This document shows, piece by piece, positions 25,001 to 37,000 of a stretch of DNA of 64,000 nucleotides. Made by a program: the position numbers and the translations under genes. The first letter of the stretch is position 1. Every line of letters begins with the position of its first letter. Source of the stretch: Nephrocerus scutellatus (Eukaryota > Arthropoda > Insecta > Diptera > Pipunculidae); NCBI GenBank assembly GCA_947095585.1, contig OX352763.1, positions 45,806,010 through 45,870,009 of the forward strand, in the 5' to 3' direction. The notes under the pieces were generated by a model. It was not told where the DNA came from. It did not search any database and saw only the letters and a list, made by a program, of their open reading frames with translations.

Positions 25001-28000
25001 TAAAATTTTTGTATGGGAGCCCCCCGACCCCCAACCCGAGGGGCCTCAAAATGTGTGTGCCAAATTTCAATAAAATCGGGCTGTAGGAAGTGGGTTAAAA
25101 ATTGATCGCAAGAATCCATGACAAATAAACAAGCCCACAAACCCACAAGCCCACAAACCCACAAACACACGGGCAAGTGAAGTTAATATAGAGAATTTAA
25201 AAATTAAAATTTTTCATGTAAATTCTCTAATAGGAGATGGGTATGTGTTAAAATTTGAAGAAAATCGGGCTAATTTTTAAAAAATTTACATGGACACCAC
25301 ACGGGTCTCAGGGCCCTATCACTCCAACAAATTTACAAAAAGTTATGTCCATCAGTGATACACATGTGTTAAAAAATTGAAGAAAATCGAGCTAATTTTT
25401 AAAAAATTTAAATGGGCACCCCTTGGGCCTTAGGGCACGTTGACTCCAAAAACAAAACCAAAAAGTGTTTTTCATCGGAAATACGTACGTATATAAAATT
25501 TGAAGAAAATCGGGCTATTTTTTGTTTAATTTTGGGGCCCCACGACCCCGGTGCCCGAGGTCTCCAAAATTTTTACAAAAAGTGTTGCCTATCGGAGATA
25601 CACGCGTATATAAAATTTGAAGAAAATCGGGTTATTTTTTTAAAAAATTTTATGGGGCCCAACGAAATTCGGGTCCCGGGGTCTTTAAATTTTTTACAAA
25701 ATATGTTGTCTATCAGATATAAATTCGTATATAAAATCGAGTAAAATTTTGTAAAATATTTGTATGGGAGCCTCCCGACCCCGGGGCCCGAGGGTCCTCA
25801 AATTTTATTAGAAAGTGTTGTCTCCGGAAATACACATGTGTGCAAAATTTCAATAAAATCGGGCTTTTGGAAGTGGGTTAAAAATTGATCACAAGATTCC
25901 AAAAAAAAAATTAAAAACAAAAGAAACAAATTATAATGAAAGGCCTGAATTGGAGGAAGTTACGAGGAACCGCAGTGAATCATCAAGAGCTCAATTTGAG
26001 TCAAGATTTTTCGCTCATCCTTGGTGTAATGTTTGGCGTTGGAGCTTATCGGCTCGATAGTTGTGCGTGCCTTTTTCGTTTGTTAGACCTGGTACTGCAA
26101 ACGAATCCGGTACAATTAACTGTCGAGTTGTGGGCATTCAAGAAAGAAGTCAGCTAGTTTCTGAAAGACCGAATTTTTCAATAGAGGCTCCAAGAATTTT
26201 AAAGGCTCACGTATGTCATTTTTTTTTGTAATATTTTCTTGGTCAAGGTTTTTTGTAGTTTTCCTTGACCATGATCCATTCATTAAAGCATTTGGACTCG
26301 CGTCGTTTTAGTTTCGTGAACGTTTTTTCCGTATTGCTTTTTTCAATGAATCAGGGAGAATTCCGAGAAAATAAAATTAAAACCGGCTACAAACGTGATT
26401 TCTCCGATTTAATTCTTACTTTTAAAAAAGGGCTTAGCCCACCTTATTGTCGTGGCGCAAGTCATTCAGGGAGTATTCCCTTGGCAATAAGTTTCAATAT
26501 AAAAAAAAAGAGCCAAAACCAAATGCTGTCTCCTGTCGTCTAAGCGAATCCTAAATCACATGCCATGAATGGCAATTGCATCGAGGAAACTGAAAATCTC
26601 GCAATTCTCGGTATATGCGTTAACGACAAGCTTCGTTGGAATGACCCCATATTTACCGACGCCAAAAATGCTGCGAAATGTTCAGGTTTTCTAGCCTGGT
26701 GCCATAAATATTTCACTCCCTCTGATCTGGCTACTATATACAAGGCTTTTATTCGCCCTAAACTTGAGATTCGCTTGAACACCGCAGGACGTTTCCTGCT
26801 TGTCACTGTTTTATCGCTTCTTCTACCAGCGGTGCTTAAGAGAAATTGCCAGCTGCATGCCACCTCTCCTTGAATTCAACCGCAATACTCGTGGGGCTCT
26901 AAATGCTCCTCAGCTTACCCTCAAGCCCATCTTCGGACGTACAGTTAAATTCAGGGATTCGTTCTTCAGCCGTACAACACGTATGTGGAATGCTTTGCCA
27001 AGTCCTGTCTTCTCACATCACTATGATCCACAGGCATTCAAAACACAAGCTCATAAACATATCCTCTTTCTCCTCATTTTCCGTAACGCCAACGCTGTGT
27101 CAACCTTATAGCCTTATAACAGCTCTAAATGCTCCAGATCTACCACCTATTTTATTTTATATGATTTTATTAACGCTCGTTATTTTCAAAACTCAATTTG
27201 TAAGTTAATAGTTTATTGTAAGTGAAACTACTTTAATAATTCTGGGATATGGTTTATGTATGCAATTCGGTATGTAGGACTAAGATGCAAATATAAACTG
27301 TTCCTATGGAATTGCTGAGATATGGCCAATAGGGTCGGGAATATTGAGAACTAAGCCATTTGTTAAGCGATTTGAATGAAATTCGCTATGTAGGACTAAG
27401 ATGCGGCTATAAGACTTGTTCCTATGGAAATTCTGGGATATGTCCAATAGGGTCTGGAATATTAGGAACTAAGCAATTTATCGAGCGATTTGATGAAATT
27501 CGCTATGTAAGACTAAGATGCGACCTATGGAAATTCTGGGATAAAGTTATGAGGATCTGAAAGTTCGATAACTAAGCCATTTCTCAACCGATTTGTGTAA
27601 AATTCGGTATGTAGGACTATTTTTGCCTTTAATCGTAACATCGGCTACTACCTCAAAGAAGCTTAACTTCAACCGCTCATATTTTTTTATGGAAAAGTAA
27701 CGCAGAAAATATTTATTTAGTACTTGTTCCATATATCTAGTTAAACTTGCATGAACTTGTTATGTAGGGAGTTTTATATCGGAATTGAAAAGTATATTCT
27801 GGTATTTACTGGATTGTTCAAATGAAACAGAATAGGATAGAAAACTACTTAATCGCAGAAAAGTTAGTTAACCCAACTAGAATAACTGCAATAACTGTAA
27901 CAACATACACCATCTACGTATACCAATGTATACCCACCACTCACATTTTTGGATCTAAATCGCGCTGGTAATCATAAATATATCATACCATATTTGAGCC

Positions 28001-31000
28001 TGGTTCAGCTTTAACAGATGTTGCTTGCGATGAAGGCCTCTCTAGTTGTGAAGTCGTAATGGAACGGAAAGCCCCTTGCGTTCTAGTGGAAGTACTCGTA
28101 GGTACCACTATATGCGTTTGAGTCTAAAATTGAAGCGTACAATTTATTTCTTAATTTTAGTTTAATATCAACAAAATTTTCTACGTACAGTCGTAAAATT
28201 TCCGGTTTCATTAACTTGTTCTGGTGGGACTAAATTTTCAAGATTGGGAAACGAAGTAGGTTGATACATCACGGCGGGCTGTGTGTAAAACAATGACGGA
28301 TGTGGATATATAAGGCCAGCCATATATTGGAGAGGCAGCATTCCGGAACTAGGAATTGGTTCATTCCGTGCAGTTTGTCCAGGTGCTGGTATATAGTAGA
28401 ATGTTGGGATAAGATTGTGTCGTGAAGAAAATTGACTTTGTCCAATTGCCAGCGATGAATGAGTCGTAGTTAGGCCTGCAGAAAAATGTGAACGTAGGTT
28501 CGCGTTTCTGGTAACGGGCTGATATGTGGGTTGCCCCCCTATTGTGGTTATGGTCTGCATGTTACCATATGTCTTACTGTTGAAAATGTCAACGTTAGTA
28601 TGATTATATTTAGTGGTTTTGAAGCCCTCGCCTTCTAATGAGTGCGATCCTCCTCGTTTAATACCGTGCACCACAGCACTGTATTCAATTACTTTTTCTG
28701 TATTTTTCTTGTTCTTCTCAGCACAACGACCTCTTGATTCCCTGTGCTTCTTTAGCATAACTTTTTCCATATCGTCGTTGTGTTTATTAATGAGGGCTTC
28801 AGTCAATGTCAGAAATTGTAAATTTTCTAAAGATGTCCCTGTGCCTGTATTACTTGTATTTGTCATACTCGTACTTCCAATACAAAAATGACTGCCCGTT
28901 GTGAAATTTCCAGAGGATCCACTTCCGCCACTGCCTTCAAAACAATTAACTGGACTAAGGTTACTCCTAGCATCAGCTGGTACATTGTATGATTGCTGTG
29001 GGTTATTAGTATCAATTTCTGGTGCTGTAACCGGCTTGCTGTTAAAAAAACGTTGTAGATTTTCATTATAATTAAGTTGATTATAGCTAGGTGGAGTTTC
29101 CGTGGAACTTTTGCTATCGTAGTCATGGTGTGGCGATATTTCACCTAACATGACAGAATCACGTTCCGAAATTGTTAATTCATGTTCATGCGTCAAATCT
29201 AAACGCAAATCAGTTCTTGACAATTCGTTCATTAGAGTTTCCATGAAAGATGCTAGTGCCTGACATCTTTTTGAAACTTCTTGCTTAATTGTATCGGAAG
29301 GGCGACAAATGGTTTCAGAAAGTAGATTAAGTATTTCCTCCTTTATTCGAGCACTTATATTTGCGGTTGCTTCCGATAACTTGTAGTTATTACCCTGGGA
29401 AGCGTCAAAAATGTTGCAATACTTTGGACCTTGAAATGATTGGAACTAAAATTAGTTGTTTTTTAAAATAACGTAAATAACCAAAGTTACCTTGAAATAC
29501 TCGATGATGACCTATAACAAATTCCAATTTTCTTGACCATGGATTCACAAAGCTCGTCCATTTGGTTTCCAAAAGAATGTAACAACCATTATGTATAAGG
29601 AACCGATATGGTTTGCTACAAAAGGACACACCGGAAGTTTGGCCCTTTGTCATTACCATTTCGTAGATTTCTTTGAGAAGACACAAGTCTTCATGATGAT
29701 AGAAGTCCAATATCGATCGTCCAATAAGATGTTGTGGTAGGTATCCCAATGCAGATACAGCTGCACTATCAACATGTGTTATAATTCCAGTAGCAGTGTG
29801 ACGAAAGGAGAACCTCGGACGTTTGTGCGATAGAATTTCACCAGAAACTGCAATTGAATTAAATTGTTTGAGTATTCCCGTAACTACGACTTCAAGCAAG
29901 CATAATTTACCCTTGTATGAACTTTTAATTGGTGTTGCACATATGACTAGCAGCATATTTGTACCCTTTGAAACCAAACAACAGTTTGATGGTACTTCCT
30001 CTGGCGCTTCACGAAATGTTAGCCTTAATCTGAAGGGATCATATGTAGCAGATCTATTGATCACGCCATAGCCTCCGGACTTTAAGCTACGATATCTGCG
30101 AAGCATTACACAAAAGGAGCTGCGACCGTCTTTGGGCAGACTACTTCGGGAATCTGCTATTGGTATTCCGGTTGTTATTTGACTCGCAAACGTTGCTCTG
30201 TCTTTTGGATGAACAAAATCTATAAATGATCGTCCTAGCCACATGTCCCTTGGAAAGCCAAGGACATCAGAAATGCTGGGCGTGGTGTACAGAACGACAC
30301 CATCATGCAACGATATTACACAGCAAAAGCTCTCCTATAACATTGGTAAAATTGAAAATTAAAGTTTGCCATTAAAAACTATACTACTCTACGCTATCAG
30401 TCTGATGATATATTTATGAAAGGTTTCTGGGAACACCAATTCTACTCGTCTGAGCTGCGTTATGAATTAGAACAATTTCTCTAGTTTGTCTATTGCTTAA
30501 AAGCAAAAATATGGGGAGAATTAGCATGACTTAAATGGGACGTTTAGATATTAGAATGCATTTAATTCCATTTTCTCTCGATGTTTATTTACGGTCGTAC
30601 GGCAAAATTTTTAATTCACAAGAAAACGGTTTAACTACCTTTAACTACCCTTTAGTACTTTTAACTATTTTAAACTCATTTCAACAACTTTAGCGGCCTT
30701 TAAGTTTTTTTTAAATACCTTTAACTATTTTTAACTAAATTAAAATACTTTTAATTGTCTTTAACTACTTTAAACTACTATTAATATACTTTTACACGCA
30801 CACGTTTTTTGGTATACAAACCAAAGCTCACTGAACAGTTCCCCGAGGCGGTGCCGGAATACATAATACAACCACGTTAACAAACCTTGGTTCACCTGCC
30901 CCGGGTAATAGTACCATGTGAGGGGCCCTAGCCAGAGTTACGGCGGAGATGAAGTCACTGTCAACCTCTCTTGCATGGAAAAAACCTGCTCGCCGAGGCT

Positions 31001-34000
31001 CTGACGACCGAGTAGGAGCGGTATAACTCCCAACCCGCCCGGAGGAAAAGCCGCGGCCAACGCGGGAACGCGGGAACGCGGCATTCAACGAATGCATTAA
31101 GACTGAGCCCAGTAAGCTCTTAATTATGGCATACTGGAAGCAACATTGTAATTTGTCGACTTATGGGCTGACGCCTGGGGTATTCTGTTACCTGAGTAGG
31201 TGAGAGTGAAATCTTGCTGAAATGGCTTTCAGGCTAATGCTACCAGCGCACCCGTCCCGTTAAAACCCTGGCAGGACTCAAAGTACGCTCAATGTTTCGT
31301 CGCTATTAAGTTAGTGGTGTAGGTACAGATGAAAAATGCCTGTCTAACACTGATCTGGCTCTGAGCACAAGACCCCATAAGGGCTCGTGTCAACCCCCGC
31401 ATGGCCTCACTGCTTGCATAGATAACCATGGGATCCATAGGTGACTACACACCTGAGCATTGATAACGGCTTTGAGTGGGGATCCAATTTACAATGAATT
31501 CCCAGAATTTAGGAGGAGGAGTAGGAGTAGAAGTAGAAGGAGTTGTAGGAGACAAGAATGTGAATTCTTTTAAAAGGAGTTCGAAGATGGCGAGATCACC
31601 AGTGGCCCAAACGTCACAAAGGCGCGAATCACTGGAAACAAGAAAGGTGATAAAAGAAGCCAGCCCCGGCAAATCCGACTTTCATAAACTAGGAGAGCAG
31701 ATCAAGGGACTGGTAGAAATGTTGGAAGATGGAAAACGACGTTCCATCCATCAATCCATGCGGGATGCAATTGATAGCATTAAAAACATCTATAAGTCAT
31801 CGGCTATCTACGTTACTAACAAGAAGATTAAGGAGAAGATGGAAAATCACACCTCATTTAAAACCTCTCCCTGACTCAAAGCTTCAATGGAGCAAAAAAG
31901 GAAGCAGCCTATCTACAGCGAAACGCCGAATCCAAAGCGGAGGCAAAAGCAACGCCAGTCGTCACGTAAACCTATGGTAATAGCGACGGAAGAAAAGGGT
32001 ATTAAAAATATAAAAAAAACTGGAGAAGGCGAATGGACAAAAGTCGTCGCTAAAACTAAAAATAAAGTGAAGCCAGACGCAACTGCCAAGAAGTCCGCCG
32101 TAAAACAAAAGCCAATTATAAGAAAGGCAAGACCTGACGCCATAGTCATAGAAGCGAAGGGCGAAATATCCTATGCGCATATATTGCGCAACGTGAAGGC
32201 TGATCCAAAACTAGAAACAATTGGAAAAGCAGTATCTAGGATCAGAAGGACACAAAAAGGTGACCTCTTAATTCAATTGAAGGAGACAAGTGACAAGACA
32301 ACGGAATTTAAAAGCGTCATAAGTGAGGAGTTAGGCGAACAGGCAAACGTAAGAACCCTCACCCAACGCACTAGCATAGAGCTGAAAGACATCGATGAGA
32401 TCACCACAAAAGAAGACATTTGTGAATCAATCGAAGTCCAAGCCGGAGTCGAAGCGTCACACCGTCAGACTTTATATCGCTGAGGAAAGCATATGGTGGA
32501 ACCCAAACGGCGACTATCAGCCTTCCAACTGCAAAAGCAAAGAAGCTGCTGGAAGCAAAGAAGATAAAAATCGGGTGGGTAGTGTGTCGCATCCGCGAAC
32601 GGACACTCCTCAAAAAGTGCTTCAAATGCCTGGAATTTGGGCACATTGCCAAGCAGTGTAAAAACGGAGAAGATCGCTCCAAGCTGTGTAGAAGATGTGG
32701 GGATGAGGGCCACATAGCTAAGTCTTGCGAAAATGAGCCTTCGTGCATGTTCTGTAGAAAGGAACACCCAGAAGATGCGAAGCATGTAGCGGGTAGCAGC
32801 AAATGCCCAGTCTTTAGGAGAGCTATCGCCAGCCGAAAAGTATGAAGGTTATCCAGATAAACCTAAATCACTGCGAGATAGCACAGGATATCCTGTCACA
32901 GACGGCTAAAGACGAGAGAGCCGACATAATTTTAATAAGCGAACCGTACAAATCTCGTGATATCAACGCTTGGGCATGTGACAAAACAGAAAAAGCTGCA
33001 ATATGGATTTGCGGCAGACATGCCTTCCAAGAGGTAGAGGGGCAGGCGGAGGGCTTCATACGGGCAACAATAAATGAAATCAACTTTTATAGTTGTTACG
33101 CAAGACCCAGCTGGACGATGAGCGAATACTCAGCAATGCTAGAAAATTTAACGGCCGATGCTCGAGGAAGAGCTCCAGTGGTTATAGGCGGAGACTTCAA
33201 TGCCTGGGCAACAGACTGGGGCAGCAGATTTACTAATATCAGAGGACATTATCTGCTAGAATCTTTCGCCTCATTAAATATAGGCATAGCTAACACGGGA
33301 CGAGCAAATACGTATCGCAAAGCAGGAAGGGGATCATCGATATTACCTTTGCTAGCAGTTCCCTCCTGTGGATGATAAAATGGCGCGTCAGCGAAGACTA
33401 TACGCACAGCGACCACCAGGCGATTGTAATTGAAATTAAAGAAAAAAAGCCGTGCAACGCCCAAAATTAGGGGGACCTAAATGGAAAGACAAGTTCCTTG
33501 ATAAAGAAATGTTCGAGGAAGTCATAAACTCAAGCTTCTAATCGAAAGCGGAACATCTGAGATCCAGTCGCAACAACTTCCCAGTATAATCACTACAGCG
33601 TGCGACGCAGCTATGCCCAGGAGAAGACCTAGCAAGAGAGGTGTACACTGCTATTGGTGGAATGAGCAGATAAAAGCGCTGGGAGCTACCTGCTTACAAG
33701 CCAGACGCAGAGTGCAGCGATCAAGAAGGGGATCAGACATTCAAGAACGTCTTGATATGCTAAGATTAGCTAGACGAAGTTTAAAAAATGCAATTAAAGA
33801 AAGCAAGTCGAAGTGCTTCAAGCGACTATGTGCCGAGGCGGACATCAATCCCTGGGGCACAGCATACAAAATAGTTATGGCAAAGCTAAAAGGCTGTAAG
33901 ACCCCACAAATATCATGCCCAAAAATGCTTAGGTCCATTGTAGAACACCTATTTCCGAAAGGACCATATACTATGTGCAACATAATAAGAGAAATTAGCA

Positions 34001-37000
34001 CAGAAAGTATTCCAAGGCTAACAGTTGATGAACGCAAGTAAGAGAATACGAGACAACAAAGTTCCTGGACCCGATGGCATTCCTAATAAAGCATTGAAAG
34101 CGGCCATCCGAAGTAGGCCGGACATGTTCATGACATGCATGCAACAGTGTCTAGATGAAGGAGTTTTTCCTGAACTTTGGAAACTGCAGCATTTAGTATT
34201 GCTTCTAAAGGGAAACAAACCACCGGGCGAACCATCGTCGTACCGCCCAATTGCCTACTAGACACAATGGGAAAGATACTCGAGCGGATCATATATGACA
34301 GATTGCTTAATATAGCGGATAATAAAGGAGCACTGTCAGATCATCAGTTCGCGTTTCGAAAATCGCGCTCGACCGTCGACGCCATAAAGGCGGTGGTCAA
34401 TATAGCAAAGAATGCGATTGAAGGAAAAAGATGGCGGTGGGGCACAAAGGAATATTGTGCAGTAGTGACACTGGACATAAAAAACGCCTTTAAGTCTGCG
34501 AAATGGTCCTCAATAAGAAGATCACTCGCCAGAATGGATGCACCGTACTATATAAGGAAGATAGTGTCAAGCTACTTAAGTTATAGAAGGTTGAGGTACG
34601 AAACCAATGAGGGTACAAAGTACTTTAACGTCTCCGCAGGAGTCCCACAAGGATCGGTGCTGGGTCCCCTTCTATGAAATATTATGTACGATGGAGTTCT
34701 AAGACTAGCATTACCACCAGGCGTACAAATATTTGAATTCGCTGACGACATCGCCGTTGTCACAGTGTCAAAGACAATCAATGGAATAGAGTCAGCCACG
34801 AATGAAGCAGTTGGCCAAATCAAAGAATGGCTAGTATCCGTCGGTCTAGAATTAGCTGACCATAAAACGGAAGCAGTCCTGATTACCAGCCGGAAAAATA
34901 TAGAATACATAAATATACGAGTTGGTAACCAAACTATTAGATCAAAGGATTTTGTCAAATACCTAGGAGTAATGCTTGACAATAGGCTCCGTTTTAAAAT
35001 ACACGTGGACTACTCGAGCAAAAAGGCTTCCCAGATGCAGGCAGCATTATTCCGGATTCTTCCAAACGTTGGAGAACCAGGATATCCAAGGAGGGTCCTA
35101 ATGTCCAGAGTAGTCTGCTCAGTCCTCCTTTACGCAGCCCCAGTTTGGGCGGATGCACTGGTGACTAAAGAAATAAGAACAAACTTATCGTCTATATACA
35201 GACTCAGTGCACTAAGGACGATCAGCGGGTTCCGAACAATCTCCGATGATGCTGCCCTCGTTATAGCAGGAATGGTTCCAGTAGATATCCTCGCAGATGA
35301 AATGCTTAGGATCTACAATAGAAGAGCCTTATCACAACAGGACCAACGATCAAACGAAATGATCAAAGAGGAAGAAAAGGCCACCTGTATGGCAAGACCG
35401 GTGGGACATAAGTTTGAAAGGAAGATGGACCTACAAGCTGATCCCGAACATTGAGAATTGGACAAACCGATCTCACGGTAACTGCAATTACCAACTTACG
35501 CAGTTTCTGTCAGGCCATGGCGGCTATCGAAAATATCTTTATCGATTTGGACACGATAGCTCACCTTTTTGCCCAGATTGTCCGGACATGGAAGACACAG
35601 AGCATGCGATTTTCCATTGCAGACGCTTCAGAGAATGGAGAAGCAACCTGCCAAGTCCACAGGTCCTTTTGGAAGAAATGCTGAAATGTGTGGATAAGTG
35701 GATAGAAGTGAGTGTGTATTCGTAACGAATGTGCAAAACGAGCTACGAAGAATCGAAAAGATAAGGCGATCAGCAGCAGCAGAAGATGCAGAAGGCATAG
35801 AATAATCTGCTAACCAGCCCCGTGATGTAATACCTAACGGCAGTCCCATGGGGAGAGTGGTTGAAGTATGTAAGGAGGGTTTAGTACGTATGCGTAATTC
35901 CTGGTACGAACATTCAGGTTTACGAATCGTGCAGGCTAGTACCCGTGGAGGGCTCTACTGGTATCTTTTAGAAGATTCCCCACCTTTGGCACAGCCACAA
36001 AAAAAAAATTGATAATGGCTTTGAGTTAAGTGAAGTGAACACCTCCCAGAGGGGTACAAAAATGGTGAGGTCACCAGTTGACTTGTAGGGAACAACGCAT
36101 AAAGTGACTTCAAAGATTTTAAGCAAGCCAAGCAAGTAAAGATGCTGAAAGATGGAAAAAGGCGTTCAGTCCATCAAACCATGCGTGATGCGATTGATAG
36201 CATCAGGGCTATCTATAAGATCTTGGCCATAGGCTTTAGTGATGAGAAGCCAAAGAAGGTGATTAGAATACACATCTTCTTATAAGCAAGCCAAAAAGAA
36301 GCAGCCAACAAACAGCGAGACGCCACATCCAAAGCAATAGAAAAAAAAACGTAAAGAAAGGGTAATAGTAACGGCCCTTAAAACAATAAACAAAAAACGT
36401 TGAGAAAAACCAACCCATAAAACTTTAAATTTTTTATGTAAATTCTCTAAAAGGAGATACATATATGTGCAAAGTTTGAACCGGGTTAATTTGGAAAAAA
36501 ATAATATTAGATACCCCTTTATTTCAAAATGTTTACAAAAACTGTTGTAACAATGTGTTTAAAATATAAAGAAAATCGGTCTAATTTTTAAAAATATATT
36601 TATGGACACACCTCGCGCCTCAGGGCCCGTTCACTTCAAAAATTTTACAAACAGTTTTATCCATCGGACATACACATGGTCGGCAGTCTGTCATGGAATC
36701 TTGCGATCAATTTTAAACCCACTTCCCAAAACCCGATTTTACAAATGTTTTGCACAAATGTGTATTTCCGGAGACAAAACTTTCTATTAAAATTTGAGAC
36801 CCCTCGGGCCACGGGGTCGGGGGGCTCCCATACAAATATTTTACAAAATTTACTCGATTTTTTTCAAATTTTATACGCATGTGTATCTCCGATGGACAAC
36901 ACTTTTTGTAAAAATTTTGGAGACCCCGGGCCCCGGGTTCGTGGGGCCCCATAAAATTTAAAAAAAAAATTAACACGATTTTCTTCAAATTTAATACAAA

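Larger units (their letters stand above)
30835..36008 (+). mobile_element. R1-clade-like non-LTR retrotransposon, nearly full length, frame-broken
   Basis: A GC-richer 5' UTR (30835-31470), a gag-like ORF1 with zinc knuckles, ORF2 with apurinic-type endonuclease, reverse transcriptase and a C-terminal C-C-H-C motif, a 3' UTR, and a short poly(A) near 36000. Base composition differs sharply from the AT-rich surroundings. Several frameshifts and stops are present, but the layout is whole, so the insertion is moderately young. It lies in per intron 5, opposite in orientation to per. Confidence 0.88.

Noticed and set aside
25936..26157. 73-codon ORF as a host gene
   Set aside because: Lies in Rep-E, whose second copy has different frames; no recognisable domain.
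30828..31097. Minus-strand ORF in the GC-rich LINE 5' UTR
   Set aside because: The region is the 5' UTR of the R1-like LINE; the frame is due to high GC content.
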